Below are positions 1 through 8,484 of a DNA stretch of 8,484 nucleotides, piece by piece. This DNA is from an uncultured Parvularculaceae bacterium. Lineage in GTDB: Bacteria; Pseudomonadota; Alphaproteobacteria; Caulobacterales; Parvularculaceae. The stretch covers positions 1-8,484 of the forward strand of contig CAMYNO010000271.1 of NCBI GenBank assembly GCA_947259815.1, in the 5' to 3' direction. A program made the position numbers and the translations under genes. Under the pieces are notes generated by a model. It was not told the DNA's origin. It saw only the letters and a program-made list of their open reading frames with translations, and ran no database searches. The first letter of the stretch is position 1, and each line of letters begins with the position of its first letter.

Positions 1-1
1 C

Positions 2-361
2 CTGCCCGAGATGCATACCGATTTTATCTTCACCATTTTTGGCGAAGAGTTCGGCTTTGTCGGCTGTATGGGTTTGTTGACGCTCTACCTTGCGGTGATC
101 CTGACCGGACTATCGATTGGCGCGCGAGCGAAATCGCATTTCGCAAGGCTGACCGTTATTGGCGTCGTTGCGACCTTTGCCATTTATGTACTGATTAATA
201 CCGGCATGGTGATGGGCCTCGCGCCTGTTGTCGGCGTGCCGCTGCCGCTCGTTTCATATGGCGGCACGGTGATGATGACGATTATGGCGGGTTTCGGCCT
301 GGTCATGAGCGCGTATATTTATCGCGATCAGGACGCGATCATGCGCGGTGATTTTTTCTGA
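2..361 (+). CDS. rodA: Rod shape-determining protein RodA, C-terminal part (5' truncated by window edge)
   Basis: This is the last 119 codons of a SEDS-family protein. RodA is the inner-membrane peptidoglycan glycosyltransferase that works with a class B PBP (PBP2) in the elongasome to extend the side wall. The reading frame is open from base 2 and begins Leu-Pro-Glu-Met-His-Thr-Asp-Phe-Ile-Phe, which is the family's conserved LPExHTDFIF loop with Met where Arg is usual. It continues with GEEFGFVG and, near the end, PLPLVSYGG, the other SEDS hallmark. Hydrophobic segments lie between these motifs and in the final stretch, as expected for the last transmembrane helices. The TGA stop is at 359-361. 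In many bacteria rodA lies downstream of mreBCD and mrdA; that side is outside the window. RodA is favoured over FtsW because of the HTDFIF and EEFGFVG wording. The next gene is convergent, so rodA ends its transcription unit. Confidence 0.95.
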   Translation: MPEMHTDFIFTIFGEEFGFVGCMGLLTLYLAVILTGLSIGARAKSHFARLTVIGVVATFAIYVLINTGMVMGLAPVVGVPLPLVSYGGTVMMTIMAGFGLVMSAYIYRDQDAIMRGDFF

Positions 362-390
362 GGCAGCTCAGCGCTCAAGAGGCTTTGAGC
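358..390. terminator. Two adjacent small hairpins between convergent rodA and hpt (possible weak bidirectional terminator)
   Basis: CTGAG at 358-362 pairs with CTCAG at 367-371 around a 4-nt loop. GCTCAA at 373-378 pairs with TTGAGC at 385-390 around a 6-nt loop. The first hairpin contains the rodA stop codon and the second contains the hpt stop codon (375-377 on the complement). No T-run follows on either strand in the right place: the T-rich stretch lies 5' of the hairpins on +. A classical intrinsic terminator is therefore not shown. Position between convergent genes is the main argument. Confidence 0.3.
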
Positions 391-746
391 AGATAGTCCT
401 GAATAGAAGTATGGGCCGCGTCAAAGTCAGAACGCGCATCGGCGACCTTGGAGAGCGCCGTTGCCGCGTCATCGGCTTTGCACGCGATCTCGATTTCAGC
501 AACCGTTGCGGAGAGGCGCGCCGCGCCAACATTCGCCGCCATGCCTTTAATTGCGTGGCACGTTTGGGCGGATGTAGTGAGATCGCCCTCCGAGATTTGC
601 AAAGACAACTGGCCAAGCATGTCATCCGTTGAACGCCAGAAGGCGTCCAGAATTTCGCGCGCGCCGTCGACGCCTGCGGCGTCAACCAGCCCGCCGAGCT
701 GATCGCATGCAATATGATCGTTCACGCCGTTCACGTTCTGATCCAA
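375..746 (-). CDS. Orphan Hpt (histidine phosphotransfer) domain protein
   Basis: A 123-residue soluble protein made almost entirely of one Hpt four-helix bundle. The diagnostic motif is CHAIKGMAANVGA at residues 63-75, with His64 as the predicted phospho-accepting residue and the HxxKG signature intact. Hpt proteins pass phosphate between the receiver domain of a hybrid histidine kinase and a response regulator. No kinase or receiver gene is visible in the window, so partners are unknown. The start chosen is TTG at 744-746: no ATG occurs upstream of the domain, and a strong GGGGAGGA Shine-Dalgarno lies 4 nt before it. The gene is divergent from the NSS transporter gene and convergent with rodA, so it is probably monocistronic. 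The length is typical of stand-alone Hpt modules. I am confident of the domain but not of the pathway. Confidence 0.87.
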   Translation of the reverse strand: MDQNVNGVNDHIACDQLGGLVDAAGVDGAREILDAFWRSTDDMLGQLSLQISEGDLTTSAQTCHAIKGMAANVGAARLSATVAEIEIACKADDAATALSKVADARSDFDAAHTSIQDYLLKAS

Positions 747-750
747 CTAT

Positions 751-758
751 TCCTCCCC
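751..758 (-). promoter_or_regulatory. Strong Shine-Dalgarno deciding the TTG start of the Hpt gene
   Basis: Read on the complement, GGGGAGGA lies 4 nt before the TTG at 746-744. It is a near-ideal anti-16S match, and no ATG or GTG in frame nearby has a comparable site. This supports TTG as the true start. Confidence 0.6.
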
Positions 759-829
759 TGTAACAACCAGGTCGCCCGCCGCCTTGAAACCCAATACCGA
801 CGCGCGCGTGTGGCTGCTCAGAACGAGGA

Positions 830-860
830 TTGCCACCAAATGTAAAAATTTGTCTAAAAT
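830..860 (+). promoter_or_regulatory. Candidate sigma-70-type promoter for the NSS transporter
   Basis: TTGCCA at 830-835 resembles a -35 element (5 of 6 consensus bases). TAAAAT at 855-860 resembles a -10 element (5 of 6). The spacer is 19 bp, longer than the usual 17, which lowers confidence. Transcription would start near 867 and give a leader of about 49 nt that includes the palindrome at 881-896. The spacer also carries a CAAAT-N6-ATTTG inverted repeat (837-852). Confidence 0.3.
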
Positions 861-880
861 GGCGCTCCGTGCCACAAATG

Positions 881-896
881 AGCGAAATATTTCGCT
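881..896. promoter_or_regulatory. 16-bp perfect palindrome before the NSS transporter gene
   Basis: AGCGAAATATTTCGCT reads identically on both strands. It lies 19 bp before the NSS start codon and just upstream of the Shine-Dalgarno AAGGGGA (903-909). A perfect palindrome with no loop is typical of a homodimeric regulator's operator rather than an mRNA stem. The regulator is unknown. It sits in the 169-bp region shared with the divergent hpt gene, so it could act on either gene. Confidence 0.45.
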
Positions 897-915
897 GATA
901 ACAAGGGGATAATTC

Positions 916-4142
<3,227 letters not shown>

Positions 4143-4192
4143 GTCGCTTTCAACTCTGTCAGCGCGCGGCGTTATCGGATACATCGCGCCTC

Positions 4193-5392
4193 ATGACTGT
4201 TGGCCGAGTTCCCTCTGCGCACACACCCAAAAAATTTGCCGGACCGCTTTATTCTCTTTTCTATAGCGGGCAGTTCATTTTGCTGGGCGTGCAGCTTCCT
4301 TTTTTCGCAGGCTGGCTGACCGTCAATGGATTTACGACGCCGGAGATTGGCGTCCTGACAGGCGCCGCCTTGATAGCCCGTCTGGCGCTGGGACCGGTCA
4401 TAGCGTTCAGTGCCTATCACCAAAACGATGAACGCCGCGCGCTGTCGATCATGTCTGGCGTCTTTGCAGCTGGCGCGGCGGGACTACTGATATTTTCCGA
4501 CAAGGCGTTGATTGCATTCTCCGCATTCTGCGTCTTGTGGGCCTTTGGCATGCTGGTGCCGTTGACGGATACGGCGGTGTTGCGCGCCGACCGCAATGGC
4601 TGGCTGCATTATGGCCGAACCCGCGCCATCGGGTCGTTTGCGTTTTTATCGACGACGCTTATCGGCGGCGCTGCGCTGGCGAAATTCGGCATCGCCGCGG
4701 CCGCGCCGATCATGGCCGCCGCTGCACTATTTGCCTTCGCCACGTCGTTTCTGTTGCCGGCGGAGGCCGGGAGTCGGGGCGGTGCAAAACCCGTTTCCCT
4801 GCGCGAGGCGCCGAAGCTGTTGCGCTCGCCCATTTTCGTCACCGTGCTGTTTGCCGCGGGTCTCACACAGGGCGCGCATGCGGTTTACTACGCCTTTTCC
4901 TATTTGCGCTGGTCGGCGATAGGCTATTCGGAAGTGACCATTGGCGCGCTGTGGGCGACTGGCGTCATCGCCGAAATTGTCGTGCTGTTGGGCGCCAGAA
5001 GGCTGGCGCGTCGCTGCTCGCCGATGTTGTTGCTTGCGGTGGCGGCGGCGGCGGCGACCCTGCGCTGGATGATCACTGCGTCGGAGCCGCCGCTCGGCGT
5101 ATTATTCCTGATACAGATGATGCACGCCTTTACTTTCGCGGCTGCCTATCTCGGCGCCATTGAGTTCATAGATCGCGCGGTTCCCTTGCGGCTTGTGAAT
5201 ACCGCCATGACGCTGATGTCGGCGACCGGGGTTGGCGCCATGACCGGGATCGCAAGTGTTATCGCCGGCTTTGTCTGGACAGATTTCGGGCCGGGCGCTG
5301 CCTATCTGATGATGGCGGGGATGGGCGCGATTGCGCTCGGGTTGTCGCTATTGGCGGCGCGCCGGTGGCATGGCGGGGCGCTCTTTGAGTAA
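4193..5392 (+). CDS. MFS transporter of the HcaT-like (3-phenylpropionate permease) group
   Basis: A 399-residue, very hydrophobic protein with about 12 membrane segments, the normal size for the MFS_1-like/PPP subgroup that includes E. coli HcaT. Group-typical wording is visible: YGRTRAIGSFAF at 140-151 (the loop after TM4), RWSAIGYSEVTIGALWATGVIAE at roughly 229-251 (TM7-8 region), LRWMI at 280-284 and HAFTF at 301-305. Members are inner-membrane, proton-driven carriers; HcaT is proposed to import phenylpropionate, but most homologues have no proven substrate. No aromatic-degradation gene is nearby, so the substrate is open. The ATG at 4193 lacks an obvious Shine-Dalgarno. It lies 50 bp after the lipoprotein gene and 48 bp before gtrA, so an operon is possible. 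Confidence 0.85.
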   Translation: MTVGRVPSAHTPKKFAGPLYSLFYSGQFILLGVQLPFFAGWLTVNGFTTPEIGVLTGAALIARLALGPVIAFSAYHQNDERRALSIMSGVFAAGAAGLLIFSDKALIAFSAFCVLWAFGMLVPLTDTAVLRADRNGWLHYGRTRAIGSFAFLSTTLIGGAALAKFGIAAAAPIMAAAALFAFATSFLLPAEAGSRGGAKPVSLREAPKLLRSPIFVTVLFAAGLTQGAHAVYYAFSYLRWSAIGYSEVTIGALWATGVIAEIVVLLGARRLARRCSPMLLLAVAAAAATLRWMITASEPPLGVLFLIQMMHAFTFAAAYLGAIEFIDRAVPLRLVNTAMTLMSATGVGAMTGIASVIAGFVWTDFGPGAAYLMMAGMGAIALGLSLLAARRWHGGALFE

Positions 5393-5405
5393 TTGGTAAG
5401 ACAGC

Positions 5406-5433
5406 CGCCTTAAGATGGCGCGCTCTTAAGGCG
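5406..5433 (+). promoter_or_regulatory. 10-bp perfect hairpin before gtrA, covering the likely Shine-Dalgarno
   Basis: CGCCTTAAGA (5406-5415) pairs perfectly with TCTTAAGGCG (5424-5433) around an 8-nt loop. The stem begins 13 nt after the MFS stop codon and ends 7 nt before the gtrA ATG. No T-run follows, so a simple intrinsic terminator is unlikely. The best Shine-Dalgarno candidate for gtrA, AAGG at 5428-5431, lies inside the 3' arm, so the folded mRNA would hide it. As DNA it could also be an operator. Confidence 0.5.
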
Positions 5434-5440
5434 CGAAAGC

Positions 5441-5833
5441 ATGATGCAACTGATAAGACAACTATTCTCGTTCGGCTGGGTTGGCGCGATCGGCTTTGTG
5501 GTTGATGCGCTTGTATTCACCATCGTTAATATCTTCGTGCAGAATCTTTATCTGTCGCGCCTCATTTCATATCTGGCGGCCGCGAGCAGCAACTGGTTCC
5601 TCAACCGGAAGTTCACCTTTGGCGCCAGCGATCGCTCGCCGCTCCACGAATGGGGCCGCTTCCTGTTGTTGCAATTGGGCGGCGGCGCGGTGAATTACGG
5701 CGTCTATGCCTGGCTTATCGGCGCCTATGAATTCTTCCGGGGATTTCCCGTCGCTGCTATCGCCATTGGCTCCATCGCCGCGATGGGCGTCAATTTCACG
5801 ACGGCAAAATTGTTCGTGTATGATCGCCGATAG
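5441..5833 (+). CDS. GtrA-family membrane protein
   Basis: A 130-residue protein with four predicted membrane helices (about 8-28, 38-52, 75-93, 104-122), matching the GtrA-like family in length and layout. The family motif NWFLNRKFTF (51-60) follows TM2, and a similar pattern, NFTTAKLFVYD (118-128), follows TM4. This is the two-half symmetry expected for the family. GtrA proteins are thought to help move or present polyprenyl-phosphate-linked sugars across the inner membrane for O-antigen, arabinogalactan or teichoic-acid decoration. A glycosyltransferase partner normally sits next door but none is seen here. Two ATG codons in tandem (5441 and 5444) both fit; the first is used. The gene is 48 bp downstream of the MFS gene and converges on the cyclase-like gene with 11 bp between them. 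Confidence 0.88.
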   Translation: MMQLIRQLFSFGWVGAIGFVVDALVFTIVNIFVQNLYLSRLISYLAAASSNWFLNRKFTFGASDRSPLHEWGRFLLLQLGGGAVNYGVYAWLIGAYEFFRGFPVAAIAIGSIAAMGVNFTTAKLFVYDRR

Positions 5834-5844
5834 CGGCTCGCAGC

Positions 5845-8139
5845 TTATGCGTTGACGATGGTGACGCCGTCCCAACCTTCGGGCACACCGTCGGCGGCAA
5901 GGGCTTTCAGCCTTTCCTCATAGATATCGAAGAGGGCGATCTTCGCCCCCGGCGTATCCTTGATGCGCGCGAGAATATCCTGCGCTTCACGAACATCGCC
6001 GCGACGGTAAGCGGAGAGAAGCGCCCGGTGGGAATCGTCAAGATCGCGAAAGCCCTTTGACGATTTGATGAAAGGATTGCCGATCAGGGCGTAGATGCTG
6101 AAGGGCCGCGCCGCATCCCGGTTCTTGATGCGATCCAGTTCCAGGAACGCGAACTGGTGGTGCGTTTCCTTGTAGACGACCTCATCGCAAATCATCGCCG
6201 GACCGTAATAGGGGGAAAGGCTGCGCAAATAGGCTGCGTGATCGACCGCAGGACCAATTGCGGAATATCGGTTGTTGCGTCCGTGCCCCATGGGTCCGGC
6301 AAAGCAAACGCCGGTCGCAACCCCAATTGCCAGATGGACCTGAATGTCACGGGTGCGACTGGAGGCTTCAAGATCGGTGTTGATCTTGTCCATACTCTCA
6401 ACCAGACGCAGCGCTGCGGCGCATCCGGCCTGAATATGGTCGGCGAGATCGCCGGGCGCATTGAAATAGGCGAACATGCGCCCGCCATCGGCCTGGTCCG
6501 CCGCGCCGCCTGCGTCGATAATGGTTTCACGCAGATCTATGGACGCGGCGGCAAGGATCTTGGTGACGTCGTCCGGGCGATCCGCGAGCCTTTCAAGATC
6601 CTCGTCGGTGATGCGCAATTCACAGGCGAGAACCGTCAGCTCGCGCCGCGTGCCGTTCAAAATGTTGGCCGTTTCGCCCTCGCGCAGGCGTTTCATCACC
6701 GGTTCGGGCAGAGTGTCGTGAAACGATCCGCGCACGGAATCATCACGCAAGGCGCCGCCGATGGAGCGCCCGCCGGCGACCGACAAGGCGCCGACAAAGA
6801 GCGCAAGCGATGGCGCCAGCGGGTCGAGCAGGGTTTTTGCGCTTACGAAAATCGCAAATGAACCGATCAGCAAAATTGCGCTGATCGCGGCGGCAAAGCC
6901 GATGGCCTGCCAGAACTGTAGTCTCTGCGCGGTCATGACGGCGGCCGCGCCGAGCAGCATGACGCTCAGCGCTTCAAGATAGCCGGCCCAGCCCGGACGG
7001 CTGGCGGTCGCACCGTCGGCAATTTGCGCCGCGGCAAGCGCATGGATCGTTGCGGGCGGCATGGCGCCGCGCGCGGTTGAGATAAGATCGCCGATTTCGC
7101 CGTCGCGTCCGATGAGGACGATCTTGCCGGAAAGCTGGCTGTTTGAATTGCGCCCGAGCAATTGCGCCGCTGAGGTGATCGGCGCGTTAATGCGCTTTGG
7201 CAGGTAAAGCCGCATCGAGGTGTTGTTCGCAACTTTCACATCGCCGGCCTCGCCGAGTGAGATGCGCCGTGCGATGCGCCCTTGCGACTCAACGGCGGAA
7301 GGGTCGACCTCAACGTCAATCGCATTCACGTCCTGCGCAAGACGCGCCGCCTGCAACGCAATGGATGGCGCCGGTTCGTTATTCAGCGACCACAAGAGCG
7401 GCAACCGTCTGACGACGCCGTCGGCGTCGGGCGCCAATGCGGCGATGGTTGGCGCGGCGGCGGCGGCGAGCCCCGCGTCAAAATTGTAAAGAAACCGCGC
7501 CGCGGGGAGCGCGAGATATTCCGCATCGCCGGGGTCCGCTGCGATCCAGGGGCTATTGGCGATGTCGGTGCGTTGAAGGGCAATCTCCAGCGCCGGATCG
7601 ATTGGCGGGCTCAAGGATGCGCCAACGCCGCCGGGAACGCCGGCAAAGGCTTGCGCGAGCACCGCATCCGTCGATGGCAGGCGGGCCAGTTCGCGCGCCA
7701 GGGCATCATCGCTTGCGCCTTCCAGCCAGAATGCGGCGATGGTTTCAGGCGATAGCGGGTCCGGCGCATCCGCCGGTTCGGTCAGGATGACCCCCTTGGC
7801 GCCCGCTTGCGCCGCCGCCGCCACCACATCGGCGAGAATGGTGCGCGGCCAGGGCCAGGGGCCCACAAGATTAACGCTTTCCCGGTCGATCAGGACGACA
7901 TGGAACCGCGCCCCGGCGTCGTAATTCGCCGGCGCCAGCCGCTGGAAATAATCGAACAATTTCTCCCGCCCGCGCCCGTCGGCGGACTGGGCCCCGGCAA
8001 GGCTGGCAATGGCGATGGCGGCGAGCGCCCCGGTCACAGCCAGGAGCGGGAGGGCCTTTAACCAAGCGAAGCCGTCTCGAAACATTCTGTTAGTGGACAA
8101 GGCCGGCACTCCGAAAAGGCAAAAGCGACTAAGACTCAT
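5845..8139 (-). CDS. CHASE2-domain receptor with degenerate class III adenylate/guanylate cyclase domain
   Basis: A 764-residue membrane receptor. Residues about 27-50 form TM1. Residues about 60-365 are a periplasmic CHASE2 sensor, with VVLIDRESVNLVGPWPWPR near 81-99. Three helices follow at roughly 385-405, 409-433 and 437-457. A linker with LPEPVMKRLREGE (477-489) leads to the cyclase homology domain (about 500-690). The family makes cAMP or cGMP from ATP or GTP. Here the canonical residues are replaced: metal-binding Asp by Glu507 and Gly553, substrate-selecting Lys and Asp by Gln549 and Pro630, transition-state Asn and Arg by Asp633 and Tyr637. The fold wording is otherwise preserved (AIGVATG, YSAIGPAVDHAAYL), so this is probably a pseudo-cyclase acting through binding or dimerisation. 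The ATG at 8137-8139 has AGGGG only 2 nt upstream. An internal TTG at codon 14 (GGAG 8 nt before it) or ATG at codon 19 is possible. Confidence 0.88.
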   Translation of the reverse strand: MSLSRFCLFGVPALSTNRMFRDGFAWLKALPLLAVTGALAAIAIASLAGAQSADGRGREKLFDYFQRLAPANYDAGARFHVVLIDRESVNLVGPWPWPRTILADVVAAAAQAGAKGVILTEPADAPDPLSPETIAAFWLEGASDDALARELARLPSTDAVLAQAFAGVPGGVGASLSPPIDPALEIALQRTDIANSPWIAADPGDAEYLALPAARFLYNFDAGLAAAAAPTIAALAPDADGVVRRLPLLWSLNNEPAPSIALQAARLAQDVNAIDVEVDPSAVESQGRIARRISLGEAGDVKVANNTSMRLYLPKRINAPITSAAQLLGRNSNSQLSGKIVLIGRDGEIGDLISTARGAMPPATIHALAAAQIADGATASRPGWAGYLEALSVMLLGAAAVMTAQRLQFWQAIGFAAAISAILLIGSFAIFVSAKTLLDPLAPSLALFVGALSVAGGRSIGGALRDDSVRGSFHDTLPEPVMKRLREGETANILNGTRRELTVLACELRITDEDLERLADRPDDVTKILAAASIDLRETIIDAGGAADQADGGRMFAYFNAPGDLADHIQAGCAAALRLVESMDKINTDLEASSRTRDIQVHLAIGVATGVCFAGPMGHGRNNRYSAIGPAVDHAAYLRSLSPYYGPAMICDEVVYKETHHQFAFLELDRIKNRDAARPFSIYALIGNPFIKSSKGFRDLDDSHRALLSAYRRGDVREAQDILARIKDTPGAKIALFDIYEERLKALAADGVPEGWDGVTIVNA

Positions 8140-8147
8140 GGCCCCTG

Positions 8148-8155
8148 ATGGTTAA
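8148..8155 (-). promoter_or_regulatory. CtrA half-site-like sequence in the cyclase-gene leader
   Basis: The complement reads TTAACCAT, the extended CtrA half-site sequence, 8 bp before the cyclase-like gene's ATG. There is no TTAA 7 bp upstream of it, so only a half-site is present. An 8-bp match can occur by chance. Confidence 0.2.
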
Positions 8156-8179
8156 AAATGGGCCCCGGCGTAGTAATTT

Positions 8180-8200
8180 GAGGATGATTTTAACATCCTC
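8180..8200. repeat. 7-bp inverted repeat in the divergent cyclase/mlaE intergenic region
   Basis: GAGGATG (8180-8186) pairs perfectly with CATCCTC (8194-8200) around the 7-nt AT-rich centre ATTTTAA. It lies about 41 bp from the cyclase-like gene start and about 78 bp from the mlaE start. No T-run follows on +. A two-half operator, or a stem in the 5' leader of either gene, would fit. Apart from this, the CtrA-type sites and a 10-bp palindrome GTCGCGCGAC at 8249-8258, I see nothing else in the 138-bp gap. Confidence 0.4.
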
Positions 8201-8260
8201 GACGGCATGATGACACAGCAGGATCGGCTTTATGCAATCGCAGGGCCGGTCGCGCGACGA

Positions 8261-8276
8261 TTAAGAAAGAATTAAC
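8261..8276 (+). promoter_or_regulatory. Consensus CtrA box directly before the mlaE-type gene
   Basis: TTAAGAAAGAATTAAC fits TTAA-N7-TTAAC, the binding consensus of the alphaproteobacterial response regulator CtrA, with no mismatch. It ends 1 bp before the ATG at 8278 and overlaps the probable Shine-Dalgarno (AAGAAAG, 8263-8269). In this place a bound regulator would be expected to block transcription into the gene, unless the real start codon is further downstream. It could also act on the divergent cyclase-like gene. Confidence 0.5.
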
Positions 8277-8277
8277 T

Positions 8278-8484
8278 ATGGCGGATTCGCCGGCCAGTTT
8301 CGATATAGATCTCGCGAATGACGGGCTTTTGCGCCTGAAAGCGTTCGGCGACTGGCGCGCGCGCAGCCTGAAGGCGATAGACGGCCCGCTGCGCGATTTC
8401 GCCGATGATTCGGTCGGGCGCGAAATTATCATTGATATGTCGGGGGTTGAGTTTCTCGATACGGCGGGCGCCATGGTGCTGCAG
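8278..8484 (+). CDS. MlaE-family lipid ABC-transporter permease, N-terminal STAS domain (3' truncated by window edge)
   Basis: The first 69 codons of a gene that stays open to the right edge. They encode a STAS (MlaB-like) domain: a short beta-strand lead containing LLRLKAFGDW (17-26), a helix (28-42), then IIIDMSGVEFLDTAGAMVL at 50-68, which has the STAS signature with DTAGA at the helix start. In alphaproteobacteria this arrangement usually forms the N-terminal part of an MlaE-type permease, which moves phospholipids between the outer and inner membranes with the MlaF ATPase and an MCE-domain MlaD protein. The permease part is beyond the window, so a stand-alone STAS protein is the alternative. 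The ATG at 8278 has AAGAAAG 8 nt upstream, and a CtrA-type box covers that site. It is divergent from the cyclase-like gene. Confidence 0.78.
   Translation, partial: MADSPASFDIDLANDGLLRLKAFGDWRARSLKAIDGPLRDFADDSVGREIIIDMSGVEFLDTAGAMVLQ

Noticed and set aside
5038..5057. GCG/GGC-rich run as a possible microsatellite
   Set aside because: It lies within the MFS coding frame and encodes a run of alanines in a membrane helix, which is ordinary for GC-rich genomes.
4537..5163. 208-codon plus-strand open frame within the MFS gene
   Set aside because: It is an out-of-frame shadow in GC-rich DNA, rich in Arg, Cys and His, fully inside a gene with clear MFS features.
5410..5429. Two TTAA tetramers in the MFS-gtrA gap as a CtrA box
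   Set aside because: They are 12 nt apart rather than 7, so they do not match the CtrA consensus. They belong to the arms of the hairpin.
5406..5433. The inverted repeat read as a rho-independent terminator of the MFS gene
   Set aside because: No T-run follows the stem on the plus strand and the stem abuts the next start codon. A regulatory hairpin or operator fits better.
6157..6861. 234-codon plus-strand open frame inside the cyclase-like gene
   Set aside because: It is antisense to the cyclase-like coding frame, which has CHASE2 and cyclase motifs. The antisense product resembles no family and has no ribosome-binding site that I can see.
8190..8474. 94-codon minus-strand open frame at the right edge
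   Set aside because: It overlaps the STAS-MlaE frame, which carries the DTAGA signature and has a start codon with a ribosome-binding site. The antisense product has no recognisable feature.

Overview
The window looks like GC-rich chromosomal DNA from an alphaproteobacterium. The evidence is a lipid-transport permease with an N-terminal STAS domain, a perfect TTAA-N7-TTAAC box of the kind bound by the cell-cycle regulator CtrA, and overall gene style. A marine group such as the Hyphomonadaceae or Parvularculaceae would fit, but that is a guess. Coding density is very high. I see no tRNA, rRNA, insertion sequence, phage gene or CRISPR array.

Layout from left to right: the 3' end of rodA (cell elongation, + strand, cut by the left edge). 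Convergent to it is a small orphan Hpt phosphotransfer protein on the - strand, with a TTG start. A 169-bp divergent promoter region follows, holding a 16-bp perfect palindrome, and then a complete neurotransmitter:sodium symporter (NSS) gene on +. Its stop codon interlocks with the stop codon of a - strand proline iminopeptidase gene (pip). Divergent from pip is a + strand gene for an unrecognised predicted lipoprotein, then an MFS transporter of the HcaT-like (phenylpropionate permease) group, then a GtrA-family membrane protein preceded by a hairpin that covers its likely ribosome-binding site. Convergent with gtrA is a long - strand gene for a CHASE2-sensor protein with a class III adenylate/guanylate cyclase-like domain. 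The window closes with the first 69 codons of a STAS-MlaE lipid ABC-transporter permease on +, which runs off the right edge.

The genes do not form one pathway. Strand changes are frequent, and only the lipoprotein-MFS-gtrA stretch could be co-transcribed. Two loose themes are visible: amino-acid and peptide use (NSS symporter plus proline iminopeptidase, tail to tail) and envelope or signalling functions (RodA, Hpt, lipoprotein, GtrA, CHASE2 cyclase-like receptor, MlaE).

The most interesting observations are two. The cyclase-like domain has non-canonical residues at all six canonical catalytic positions, so it is probably a pseudo-cyclase receptor. The MlaE gene has a consensus CtrA box directly before its start codon. 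I found no clear evidence of a wholly new multi-gene system.
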